Position numbers and translations under genes: made by a program. Below the pieces are notes generated by a model that worked only from the letters and a program-made list of their open reading frames with translations, ran no database searches and was not told where the DNA came from. Below are positions 35,286 to 43,582 of a stretch of DNA of 64,000 nucleotides, piece after piece (within the stretch, counting starts at the first letter, position 1; each line of letters begins with the position of its first letter). The stretch is taken from the NCBI RefSeq assembly GCF_036825535.1, contig NZ_CP098813.1, forward strand, positions 1,612,001 to 1,676,000, in the 5' to 3' direction. The stretch comes from Parasalinivibrio latis (GTDB taxonomy: Bacteria > Pseudomonadota > Gammaproteobacteria > Enterobacterales > Vibrionaceae).

Positions 35286-35725
35286 AGCTTGTTCAGGTAT
35301 TCCTTCACAAGCTCGCGCCCTTCAAAGGTATCCAGCAAGTCTACCGGCTTTTGGTCACCAAGCGCTGGAATACGTGTATTCAGCAGTTCAGCTACCAATG
35401 CCTGATCTCCTTCGTACAAATCCGTTACGGCCATCAAAACACCAAGTAAGTGCAAGAAGTCCTCAGATTTACGTTTGTCCAGGTGAGCTTTGTACAAACG
35501 AGAGAGGTTGGTAGAGGCGGTACCCAGTACCGTACAAAACAGTGCTCGCTGCTCAGGATAGCCTTTCACCGTCTTCTCAAGCACTGAACCGGAAATTCCT
35601 TGCCGAATGATCTGAATTTTCTTAGCCCGGTTACTGAAAATATCCACTTCCAGGCCAACCTTTCCGATAAATGTCGCACTGGGCTGATTTAGCGATTGCG
35701 CTACTGCCTGATATGTCGCTGTCAT
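35264..35725 (-). CDS. Xre/MbcA/ParS-type antitoxin (DUF2384)
   Basis: This is a 153-residue antitoxin that pairs with the RES toxin. The N-terminal helical part (about 5-100) contains a degenerate Xre-like HTH, and the C-terminal DUF2384 segment (ALVAELLNTRIPALGDQKPVDLLDTFEGRELV) ends with the toxin-neutralising tail. The ATG at 35725 is set by GGAGGTGCTT, and two in-frame codons before it are ignored. Such antitoxins repress their own promoter; the short AT-rich region upstream would be the place. Confidence 0.9.
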   Translation of the reverse strand: MTATYQAVAQSLNQPSATFIGKVGLEVDIFSNRAKKIQIIRQGISGSVLEKTVKGYPEQRALFCTVLGTASTNLSRLYKAHLDKRKSEDFLHLLGVLMAVTDLYEGDQALVAELLNTRIPALGDQKPVDLLDTFEGRELVKEYLNKLCWGEFI

Positions 35726-35878
35726 AAGCACCTCCTTAACTCTCTACAAACTATACATCAAAAATACGAGAGATGCGCGTAAATATGACGCAAGGATGTC
35801 CGGAGTTAACACGAGAATGGTTTCATGACTGGTAGTGAGCAGCGTGTATTTATACAGAGTTCGACCACAAGGAACGGT

Positions 35879-36082
35879 ATGGCAGACAGCGCTAATGTGT
35901 ATGCGCAGATAGAGGATAAATTACAGGATTTTACTACGCAGCTTCTTCGGTATGAGTGGCATTGCGAGCTTTGCACTCTGAAAGGCTTTACCAATTCCAT
36001 TTTCATGTTGATGGATATCTTCCTAGCGTCACCCAGCTACCGTTCCGTCAAAAAACGGGTTAAGAAAGTAGATGTGCGATAA
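35879..36082 (+). CDS. Small hypothetical protein
   Basis: This is a possible 67-residue protein starting at the ATG after AAGGAACGGT; a longer frame from 35825 lacks a good site. It has a helical, mixed-charge body (NVYAQIEDKLQDFTTQLLRYEW), two Cys three residues apart (CELC) and a basic end (KKRVKKVDVR). I recognise no family. It lies between the toxin-antitoxin pair and mtnA. It could be a chance ORF, and confidence is low. Confidence 0.3.
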   Translation: MADSANVYAQIEDKLQDFTTQLLRYEWHCELCTLKGFTNSIFMLMDIFLASPSYRSVKKRVKKVDVR

Positions 36083-36222
36083 CACCTGCCCAGCCGAGGG
36101 GCTGTAACCCACGTTGTGATTGTAGTGACCGGACAGAAAATCTTTGGTGAAGGCGAATGGACACTGCGTAAATTACCCGCTTTTTCGGATACTCTGAGTA
36201 CCCATTGGGTGTCTAACTCCAA

Positions 36223-37317
36223 TCACGGAACCAGATCCGAAAACAAAGCCTTCAGATCTTTAGCCAGGGGCCGGCAGGTACCTCTTTCTGTAATTAAGCC
36301 GGTTACAAACTCTGCCGGTGTCACATCAAAGGCATAGTTTTCGCAAGGTGTGCCTTCCGGTAAGATGTCGACCCAGCCAGGTTTACCCTGTGGCCCTATT
36401 CCAAAAACTCGTGATACTTCGTCCGGTGAGCGTTTTTCAATCGGAATGTCATGTAACCCATCCCAGATTTCAAAATCTATGGTTGATGAAGGGAGTGCAA
36501 CATAAAAAGGGATATGGTGCGTTTTTGCTGCAAGTGCTTTCAGGTAGGTTCCCACTTTGTTGCAAACGTCACCTCGGGCGGTTGTCCTGTCTGAACCGAC
36601 AATACACATATCCACTAAACCATGCTGCATCAGGTGCCCTCCGGCATTGTCGGCAATCAGGGTGTGTTCTATACCGTGTGCGCCCAATTCAAACGCTGTC
36701 AAACTTCCCTGGTTGCGAGGCCGGGTTTCATCAACCCAAACATGCACTTTAATACCTTCATCGTGCGCCATATAAATGGGTGCCAGAGCGGTACCCCAGT
36801 CCACAGTTGCCAACCAACCTGCATTGCAGTGGGTAAGGATGTTAACGGTGTCCCCAATGCCTTTTTTCTCGTATAGGCTCTGAATAATCGCCTTGCCATG
36901 CCTGCCAATTTCTTTGCAAAACGTCACGTCTTCGTCAGCGATTATCCCTGCGGTTTGGTAAGCAATATCCTTTCGCCGCTCAGGAGGAAGGCTTGTCAGC
37001 TCTGTGCGCAGGCGGTCCAACGCCCATTTCAGGTTTATGGCGGTTGGGCGTGTTGAAACAAGCGTTTTGTACGCCAGGTAAAGGTTATCGTCACCCGGGT
37101 CTTCGTTCATCGCAATCGCAAGGCCATAAGCTGCGACTGCGCCTATGAGCGGAGCCCCGCGAACCTGCATATGGCGAATGGCATACTCGACCTCAGAGAC
37201 ATTGCTTAACGTGATAATTTCTACCAGGAATGGTAATTTTGTCTGGTCAAAAATCGAAATTGAAACGCCGTCTTCGTTAAGCCACAAAGAACGGTAGTGG
37301 ATGCCGTCAATTTTCAT
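36223..37317 (-). CDS. mtnA: 5-methylthioribose-1-phosphate isomerase
   Basis: This is a 364-residue aldose-ketose isomerase of the eIF2B-like family that turns methylthioribose-1-phosphate into methylthioribulose-1-phosphate. The family signatures are RGAPLIGAVAAYGLAIA (substrate loop), NILTHCNAGWLATVDWGTALAPI (catalytic Cys) and CIVGSDRTTARGDVCNKVGTY (catalytic Asp). The length is usual. Its ATG directly follows the mtnK stop (TAAATG), so it is translationally coupled. No mtnB, mtnC, mtnD or aldolase follows, which leaves the fate of the ketose phosphate open. Confidence 0.95.
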   Translation of the reverse strand: MKIDGIHYRSLWLNEDGVSISIFDQTKLPFLVEIITLSNVSEVEYAIRHMQVRGAPLIGAVAAYGLAIAMNEDPGDDNLYLAYKTLVSTRPTAINLKWALDRLRTELTSLPPERRKDIAYQTAGIIADEDVTFCKEIGRHGKAIIQSLYEKKGIGDTVNILTHCNAGWLATVDWGTALAPIYMAHDEGIKVHVWVDETRPRNQGSLTAFELGAHGIEHTLIADNAGGHLMQHGLVDMCIVGSDRTTARGDVCNKVGTYLKALAAKTHHIPFYVALPSSTIDFEIWDGLHDIPIEKRSPDEVSRVFGIGPQGKPGWVDILPEGTPCENYAFDVTPAEFVTGLITERGTCRPLAKDLKALFSDLVP

Positions 37318-38592
37318 TTATATCCCCTTAAACAAGAGTGTTGCTTTTTGGTTTACATCCCTGAAGTTTCGGTAGCTGTTGGGGTTAATCATGATCTCTC
37401 TTGCAAGGGCCAATGCAGGAGCCTCGCACTGGGCACGAACCTGAGGATCTTCTATAGATTTAAAGTCGGCGACACCGGCGAACCCGATAATCCTCCGGTT
37501 TATCTCCATTCCAGCGTTGACCAAGGTGTCGACAAAAAGTGATTCAAAAAATAGGTTCTGCGCGTTGCGGAGAAGTGATCTGTCGGCAGAGTGATATATT
37601 TCTACCGGGTACGCCTCGCCTTGTTGTTTGTTGTCCCATAGGTCGCAAAAACGAGTGACAAATACCGTCCAGGTTTCCTCTATTTTATCCAGTATCCACT
37701 GTTGGTAGGCGGCGCGCTTATCCATGTCTGTTTCCAGACCAAATTGGGAAAAGAACGCCATGTAGAGATTGCCGACATAGTTGCCTGTATCAAAAGCTAT
37801 CGGTCCCATAAATCCGAATTCCGGATCGATAACCTTGGTCTCATCTGCCGTAACCATGATGGAGCCGGAGTGCAGGTCACCGTGAAGCAAAGCCTGGTGC
37901 TCAGTCATAAACTTCAGCTTGTACTGCATGGCCACCTGGATCAGTTCACTGTCCTGCCAAACCGAATGAACAGCTTCATCCAGCTCCGGTGAGGTCCAGT
38001 CGTTGCGCTCAGCATTAAAGTAGGGTTCGGTAAAAATCAGGTCTTCGGTAATTTTGCACAGTTCCTGGTTTTTGGCATACCGGGAAACAAGATCCTTTTT
38101 GGCAGAGGCTTCCATACCAATATCAGAAGTATGGAACAGGGTTTCAGCAAGAAAGACACCTATGTGTTCGGCCAGTTTTGGGTACTCGATACCAGCCATT
38201 AACCCTTTCCTGAGTATGATGTGAGGGTGGAGGTATTCCATAATAAAGAGCGACATGGCCTCATCGTAAAAGAATACCTCTGGTACTAATTCAGGCCGGG
38301 TATGCTTTCGCTCTTCTACAAGGATGTTGTATTCAAAATAAGAACGGCTGAGAGACAGGGCCCAGCTTTCGCCTGCCGCACGGACGTAGGGCAACGCCTG
38401 CTTCACGACCAGTGTTTTTTCCGGTGCCTGCACGATAAACACGAGATTTAAGTTGCCGTCCCCAACTTCACTGATTTCCCACTCATCAGGGCGACCTTGC
38501 AGTGAAAGGCTCTTTGGCAGCGTGTTGGCAAGATATTGTGCCAGCGAAGCGACAGTAAGCGGGTAGTAGCCGTCAGGTGTTGAAATGTTCAT
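37318..38592 (-). CDS. mtnK: 5-methylthioribose kinase
   Basis: This is a 424-residue kinase of the aminoglycoside-phosphotransferase fold that phosphorylates 5-methylthioribose at C1. Motifs include HGDLHSGSIM (catalytic loop), KVIDPEFGFMGPIAFD (metal-binding loop) and the N-terminal VGDGNLNLVF and LVVKQALPYV (nucleotide site). It abuts mtnA and follows the importer genes by 32 bases, so imported sugar would be phosphorylated at once. 5-Deoxyribose-like sugars are known alternative substrates of related kinases. Confidence 0.95.
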   Translation of the reverse strand: MNISTPDGYYPLTVASLAQYLANTLPKSLSLQGRPDEWEISEVGDGNLNLVFIVQAPEKTLVVKQALPYVRAAGESWALSLSRSYFEYNILVEERKHTRPELVPEVFFYDEAMSLFIMEYLHPHIILRKGLMAGIEYPKLAEHIGVFLAETLFHTSDIGMEASAKKDLVSRYAKNQELCKITEDLIFTEPYFNAERNDWTSPELDEAVHSVWQDSELIQVAMQYKLKFMTEHQALLHGDLHSGSIMVTADETKVIDPEFGFMGPIAFDTGNYVGNLYMAFFSQFGLETDMDKRAAYQQWILDKIEETWTVFVTRFCDLWDNKQQGEAYPVEIYHSADRSLLRNAQNLFFESLFVDTLVNAGMEINRRIIGFAGVADFKSIEDPQVRAQCEAPALALAREIMINPNSYRNFRDVNQKATLLFKGI

Positions 38593-38624
38593 GACCCAGT
38601 CTCTCTTTCCGTTAAGTGGGATGA

Positions 38625-39653
38625 CTAAGGCATCGGCATCCAGTCCGGCACCAGCGTTGTTGACTCTGAGAAAGCAGGTATCTTCTGGATGAGATCATCC
38701 ATATTTTTGATATCCTGATCGTTCAGCATTTTCTGTGTGACCAATATTGGTGACACTGTCACTTGGTGAGGGACGGATTCACCTTTAAGCAAGTAAGCCA
38801 GTGCTCGGACGCTGACTTCCCCCATAATTGACGGATTGGTCGCGGCTGTTGCCACCCAGGCGCTGCCCGGCTCCCGCATGGCATGGATGTCAGCGTTGGA
38901 TATATCGGCACTGTATATTTTCACGCTGGATGACAAGCCGGCTTCATCAACGGCGATCTTGATGCCTTTGGCAAATTCGTCATAAGGGGAAAATGCTACG
39001 GTAATATCAGGGTTAGCACGAAAGACCGCAGCCGCCTGGTCCGCTACCATATTGGGAATTGGGTTGTTTAGTGTGCCAAAACGGGATATTTCCTTGATGT
39101 TCGGGTAGCGCTCCTTGAACTCGGAGAAGACTTCATCCCGGCGATCCAGTGGTGGGATACCCGGCACGTAGACATACGCTGCTTTCCAGCTGTCTCCGTT
39201 GTCCTTCACCGCCTGCTCCAATGCCATACGGGCGATCATATGGTCATCCTGATTTATCTGGGGAATGTCAGGGTTTTCTGCATTCACGTCAAAGGCCACC
39301 ATCTTGATACCGTTCTGAACGGCCAGATCTGCCAGGTCTTTTAGGGAATCGGTAAAGCCGTGTTGCAGTACAATGCCGTCATAACCTTTTAAAATAGCCT
39401 GCTCCAACTGGCTACGTTGCAAGGCTGCATCCTGCCGGGCATCATAAACATCAAGCTCCAGTCCCAATGCTTCTGCCTGCCGTTTTACGCCTTTCAGGTA
39501 AAGCTCAGGGAAATCCCCCTGGGACAGATAGCGAACATGAGCAATTTTCATATCTTTTCCGGCAAACGGTGAGGTAACTTCTGCCATAGTTTCCATGCCG
39601 GTCAACGTCACTGTAAGTGCTGCGCCCATAAGCAGGGCCTTGTATCCTTTCAT
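38625..39653 (-). CDS. Periplasmic sugar-binding protein, RbsB/LsrB-like
   Basis: This is a 342-residue exported protein. The signal peptide runs MKGYKALLMGAALTVTLTG to about residue 24. The mature part is a type-I periplasmic binding fold (Peripla_BP_4) with KIAHVRYLSQGDFPELYLKGV, VLQHGFTDSL and KMVAFDVN segments. It is the substrate-capturing part of the adjacent CUT2-type importer. GAGGAATGGAAC precedes the start. Linkage to mtnK and mtnA suggests methylthioribose or another 5-modified ribose as ligand, which would be a substrate assignment by context only. Confidence 0.9.
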   Translation of the reverse strand: MKGYKALLMGAALTVTLTGMETMAEVTSPFAGKDMKIAHVRYLSQGDFPELYLKGVKRQAEALGLELDVYDARQDAALQRSQLEQAILKGYDGIVLQHGFTDSLKDLADLAVQNGIKMVAFDVNAENPDIPQINQDDHMIARMALEQAVKDNGDSWKAAYVYVPGIPPLDRRDEVFSEFKERYPNIKEISRFGTLNNPIPNMVADQAAAVFRANPDITVAFSPYDEFAKGIKIAVDEAGLSSSVKIYSADISNADIHAMREPGSAWVATAATNPSIMGEVSVRALAYLLKGESVPHQVTVSPILVTQKMLNDQDIKNMDDLIQKIPAFSESTTLVPDWMPMP

Positions 39654-39666
39654 GTTCCATTCCTCT

Positions 39667-40650
39667 TTATGAACGTTTGTTTGTCAGTCCAAAGGTGAAC
39701 ATCAACGCAGCAACCAATACTGCGCCTTTAATGAAATCCTGGGTGTAGTAGGGGGTGTTCATCATGGTAAGGCCATTTAGCAGGACTCCGACGAACAGCG
39801 CCCCGATGGCCGACCCCTGGGCGTTAGGGCGGGCAGCACCAAATACCGCAAAGCCTATCAATGCCCCGGCAACGCCATCCATTAACAGCGAATTACCGGA
39901 ACTGACGTCTCCGCGGCCTATTCGGGCAGCCAGAAGTATCCCGCCAACAGAGGCATAAACTGCAGACATGACATAAGCAACATACCGGTAGAGCTTTACC
40001 CTGGCACCGGCCAGAAGCGCAGCCCTTTCATTGGAGCCTATGGAGTACATCACCCGGCCATGTCGGGTTTTTTCAAGAAACAGGTAGGTAATGGCAGCAA
40101 GAATCAACATGATGACAACGGGTACCGGGATAATGTCAAAAAGCCGGGCGCGCCCAAGGTAGAGAAATGATTCGGTAAACCGGCCTGAAGCTATCTCGCC
40201 ATCGCCCAGGCTCATTCCAGTAGAAATGGATCGCCCTTCGGTCGGGATCAACTGAAGACCCAACAGCAGGAACATCATTCCCAGAGTGGCAAGCAGGTCC
40301 GGTACCCGCATATGTACCGTCAGGAACCCGTTGATCAACCCGACAATAACGCCAATGCCAATAGCTGCGGTGAGGGCAAAGACGGTTCCCCCATCCCAGA
40401 CAACCATCACGTAACTCGATGTCATCATCGATATAGCAGCTGTTGACCCGATAGAGAGGTCAAAGCCGTTTACTGCCAGCGTTGCAGTCACCCCCAATGC
40501 AAGGATGGCCACTATGGACACTGACTGCAGGATAATCATCATATTGATCGTGCTGAGAAACGCGGGCTCAGACAGTGAGAAGATGACCAGCATCAGAGCG
40601 AGCAATATAAGGAGGCCGTATTTAATGGCAAATGCCCTAAGATCAGTCAT
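39667..40650 (-). CDS. Sugar ABC transporter permease, RbsC-like
   Basis: This is a 327-residue inner-membrane permease with eight to ten hydrophobic segments (for example LLILLALMLVIFSLSEPAF and AVNGFDLSIGSTAAISMM). The conserved GSNERAALLAGARVKLYR loop contacts the ATPase. Only one permease gene is present, so a homodimer is expected, unlike the LsrC/LsrD pair. Its ATG overlaps the ATPase stop by one base (TGATG). Confidence 0.92.
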   Translation of the reverse strand: MTDLRAFAIKYGLLILLALMLVIFSLSEPAFLSTINMMIILQSVSIVAILALGVTATLAVNGFDLSIGSTAAISMMTSSYVMVVWDGGTVFALTAAIGIGVIVGLINGFLTVHMRVPDLLATLGMMFLLLGLQLIPTEGRSISTGMSLGDGEIASGRFTESFLYLGRARLFDIIPVPVVIMLILAAITYLFLEKTRHGRVMYSIGSNERAALLAGARVKLYRYVAYVMSAVYASVGGILLAARIGRGDVSSGNSLLMDGVAGALIGFAVFGAARPNAQGSAIGALFVGVLLNGLTMMNTPYYTQDFIKGAVLVAALMFTFGLTNKRS

Positions 40651-42185
40651 CAGGTATTCTCCAAGACATGTTGGGGGTGTTCAGCCTGACCGGGAGCTGC
40701 CGCAATTTGGCTGATTAACAGGTTGGTATCCAGCGTGTTTACAGTATGTGCACCAGCCAGGTTATTGTGATTAAACACAATGATGCGATCGGCAATTTCA
40801 AAAGCCTCTTCAATATCGCTGCAAACAACAACAACCGCGCATTGAGCGGAGAGTTCACGCAACAATGCACCTATCTGCCTGCGTGATGAGATATCGATGC
40901 CCTGGAAAGGTTCGTTAAGGAGGTAAACCCGTGCAGACTCAAGTAACCAGCGGGAAACCATCACTTTTTGTTGGTTACCTCCGGAGAGCGTAGTGATGTT
41001 TTGTGCGCTGTCTGAATATTTAACCTGTGTTTTAGCCAGTACTTTGTTTATGGCCGAGTTTTCTTTATTCCGGGCCATAAATCCCCAGTTCGAAAACCGG
41101 GACAGGAAAGGCAGGCTGGTATTGTCGGCTATCGAAAATGCCGGAATAAGGGCATTGTTTCCACGGTCCTCCTGAACCATAAAAACGCCGTCTTTGACAG
41201 CTTGATATGGGGAATCCGGCGCCCACTCTCTGCCTTCAAAATAGACACGGCCACTTTCGAAATTTCGCATGCCAAACAGAGCTTCTACAACGTGGGAACA
41301 CCCGGAAGAAAGCAAACCGGTGAGTACAGTGACCTGTCCAGAATAAAGCGATAGATTGAATGGTCTGGCGTCTTTTTTCAGGCGCACTTGTTCAAAGCGA
41401 AGCGTTTCTTTTGAACCTGGCTGGTAGGGATGCGATATATCGCCGATGGCGTGACCGAGCATTGAATCTACTGCGGCATTAAAATCAAATGGAGGAGAAA
41501 ACTGACCGACTATCCTTCCTTCCCTCAGGGTTGAGATTTCATCTGCCAATGCACGGATATCTGACATTCTGTGTGAAATATACAAAACAGCGACACCTTG
41601 CCCACATAACGCCTTAACAGCATTGAACAGGCTTATTGATTCGTTTTCGGACAGGCTTGAGGTGGGTTCATCGAGAATAAGTAACTTAGGCTGTTCTGAG
41701 AGTGCCCTTGCTATGGAGACGAGTTGCTTGTCTGCCTGGCTCAGTTCGGAAACCTGTTTATCAAGCGGGAGGTCAAGGCCGATAGATTCCGCTATGGCAC
41801 GGGCTTCCTTATTTAGCCGGTTTCGGTTAAGTAATGTTGGCAACCTCCCATCACACAATTTATCCAGCAACAGATTTTCTGCGACAGTGAGGTCCTGTAC
41901 GACACCTTCATTAATAATTTGGTGGACGGTAACGATGCCTGATTTTCGTGCTCTGTACGGTGACGAGACATCACACTGAACACCATCAATTTCTATCAAC
42001 CCTTCGTCAGCTGCATAAACGCCGCTGAGAATTTTGACCAAGGTGGATTTTCCGGCGCCGTTCGCTCCGAGAAGGGCGGTTACTTTCCCGCCGTGAAGTG
42101 TCAGGTCAATACCATGCAAAACGGTGTTATGTGCAAACCGCTTTTTAACGGATGAGATCTTGATGGTGTTAGGGGTAAAAGTCAT
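40650..42185 (-). CDS. Sugar ABC transporter ATP-binding protein, RbsA-like
   Basis: This is a 511-residue double ATPase. The first half is canonical: Walker A GANGAGKSTLVKI, signature LSQADKQLV and Walker B LLILDEPTSSLSE. The second half has the degenerate Walker A GLLSSGCSHVV, signature LSGGNQQKV, and a Walker B that reads VYLLNEPFQGID with Asn for the usual Asp. One active site is thus expected, as in RbsA. AGGTGAAAA precedes the start. It is the first gene of the importer-mtnK-mtnA operon, and an operator-like palindrome lies 30 bases upstream. Confidence 0.93.
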   Translation of the reverse strand: MTFTPNTIKISSVKKRFAHNTVLHGIDLTLHGGKVTALLGANGAGKSTLVKILSGVYAADEGLIEIDGVQCDVSSPYRARKSGIVTVHQIINEGVVQDLTVAENLLLDKLCDGRLPTLLNRNRLNKEARAIAESIGLDLPLDKQVSELSQADKQLVSIARALSEQPKLLILDEPTSSLSENESISLFNAVKALCGQGVAVLYISHRMSDIRALADEISTLREGRIVGQFSPPFDFNAAVDSMLGHAIGDISHPYQPGSKETLRFEQVRLKKDARPFNLSLYSGQVTVLTGLLSSGCSHVVEALFGMRNFESGRVYFEGREWAPDSPYQAVKDGVFMVQEDRGNNALIPAFSIADNTSLPFLSRFSNWGFMARNKENSAINKVLAKTQVKYSDSAQNITTLSGGNQQKVMVSRWLLESARVYLLNEPFQGIDISSRRQIGALLRELSAQCAVVVVCSDIEEAFEIADRIIVFNHNNLAGAHTVNTLDTNLLISQIAAAPGQAEHPQHVLENT

Positions 42186-42214
42186 TTTTCACCTACAACA
42201 TATGTCTAGATGAC

Positions 42215-42230
42215 TTTAACAATTGTTAAA
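42215..42230. promoter_or_regulatory. Perfect 16-bp operator palindrome before the importer operon
   Basis: TTTAACAATTGTTAAA is a perfect inverted repeat, 30 bases upstream of the ATPase start. Eleven of its 12 core bases recur in front of the SorC gene. Confidence 0.65.
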
Positions 42231-42488
42231 ATGTAGGAGGGAATTGAAAGGTTGGCAGGGAAGATATTCTTTTGTTTGGTGATTGTTTTACTGTTGGACA
42301 GAAATCTTATTAATCAGACAAGGGCGTTTATTTATCTATTCAAGTCATACAATCTAATTAATATTATAATTAACAACGTGATAAATGTAGTGCCTTTTGA
42401 GATGACAATGTATGCAAGTCGCAATGTGCAAAGATAAATAATCTAAATATTGAGAATGCATCAACCAAGAGATGAACTGTAAATTGAT

Positions 42489-42500
42489 TAACAAATGTTA
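42489..42500. promoter_or_regulatory. Second operator palindrome before the SorC gene
   Basis: TAACAAATGTTA lies 50 bases upstream of the SorC-family start and differs from the first site at one core base. Confidence 0.6.
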
Positions 42501-42549
42501 GTCTAAAATTACAAAAGTCTATTCAGACAAACTCTGGAAGCAGATATCT

Positions 42550-43512
42550 ATGGCAAAGCGTACAGTCAAATCGAATCATGCTTTTGACAGTGACCCTGTT
42601 CTTAAGGCCGCATGGCTCTATTACCAGGATGGAATGAGCCAAACTGATGTCGCGAAGGCAATGGGACTGTCCCGTGTAACCGTCGTTAAATATCTTCAGG
42701 TTGCAAGGGAAAGAGGGCTGGTCAGGATATCGCTGGATTTCGACAGCTATTCAAATATTGATCTGGCATTGCGAATCAAAAAGAAATTCTGTTTAAGCAA
42801 TGTCGTTATTCTTCCGGACAGTAATCAGGCTTCATCCCGGAACCGGTTTGCCGGGGCAGGAGGGGCGTACCTTAATGAGGTAATTGAAGACGGGGATGTA
42901 CTGGGTGTCGCCTGGGGAAGAACAATTCACCTGATGAGCCAGGTAATGGTGCCTAAGTCCTGCCGTGATGTGACAGTTTTGCAGATGATGGGTTCTATGC
43001 CCGCACAACCGGATTTTACTACCATTGAGTCATCTTCCCAGATTGCCAATAAGTTATCAGGCCGCTGTGTCAATCTTCATGTACCGGCTGTGGTGTCCAG
43101 TGCGAGGCTGGCAGAAGAGCTGCAGGCAGAGCCCATTATCCGTGACAACTTTTCGTATTTAACGAAATGCAACAAGGCGTTTTTCGTTGTCGGTAATGCC
43201 GAGGACGAAAACCCCCTGATTCGGGCGGGTGTCCTTTCCGCAAAAGATATGGAAGGGTTCAGGTCGTTAGGCGCTGTAGGGGTGATTTGTGGCCGGTTCT
43301 ACGATAAACACGGGCATCCGGTTTACGCTGATATCGATAGAAGGATTCTGGGGATTACCCTGGCCCAACTCAGGCAAATAGAACGTCGAATATTTTTAGC
43401 TGCTGGAAAAACCAATTTCGAAGCGACACTGGGAGCGATTAGAGGAGGTTACGTTTCAGACTTGATCGCTGATGAAGAGACAGGGCGTTTCCTCTTGGAT
43501 TCCCAGGATTAA
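42550..43512 (+). CDS. SorC-family transcriptional regulator
   Basis: This is a 320-residue regulator with an N-terminal HTH (about 18-60; GMSQTDVAKAMGLSRVTVVKYLQVARE) and a C-terminal sugar-phosphate-binding SorC domain (IDLALRIKKKFCLSNVVILPD, GVAWGRTIHLMSQ, GVICGRFYD). It belongs with LsrR and DeoR-like sugar regulators that respond to phosphorylated sugars. GGAAGCAGATATCT precedes the start. It is divergent from the importer-mtnKA operon and probably represses it until methylthioribose phosphate or a similar ester accumulates. Confidence 0.9.
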   Translation: MAKRTVKSNHAFDSDPVLKAAWLYYQDGMSQTDVAKAMGLSRVTVVKYLQVARERGLVRISLDFDSYSNIDLALRIKKKFCLSNVVILPDSNQASSRNRFAGAGGAYLNEVIEDGDVLGVAWGRTIHLMSQVMVPKSCRDVTVLQMMGSMPAQPDFTTIESSSQIANKLSGRCVNLHVPAVVSSARLAEELQAEPIIRDNFSYLTKCNKAFFVVGNAEDENPLIRAGVLSAKDMEGFRSLGAVGVICGRFYDKHGHPVYADIDRRILGITLAQLRQIERRIFLAAGKTNFEATLGAIRGGYVSDLIADEETGRFLLDSQD

Positions 43513-43524
43513 CAGGTATAAGAA

Positions 43525-43548
43525 AGCCGGGCTGAAATTTGCCCGGCT
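43525..43548. terminator. Terminator between the SorC and GbdR-like genes
   Basis: AGCCGGGC (43525-43532) pairs perfectly with GCCCGGCT (43541-43548). It lies between the two convergent genes, with a partial T run on the minus strand only. Confidence 0.6.
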
Positions 43549-43582
43549 GATTCATTGCAGAAGAAAGCGTTTTCTAGATTAG

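Larger units (their letters stand above)
42186..42549. promoter_or_regulatory. Divergent control region of the mtn importer and the SorC regulator
   Basis: This is a 364-base AT-rich region between divergent genes. Two copies of a near-identical 12-base palindrome (TAACAATTGTTA at 42217-42228 and TAACAAATGTTA at 42489-42500) sit next to the two gene starts, and a half-site TAACAAC lies between them at 42371. This is the pattern of a regulator that controls both directions, possibly by looping. Confidence 0.6.
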
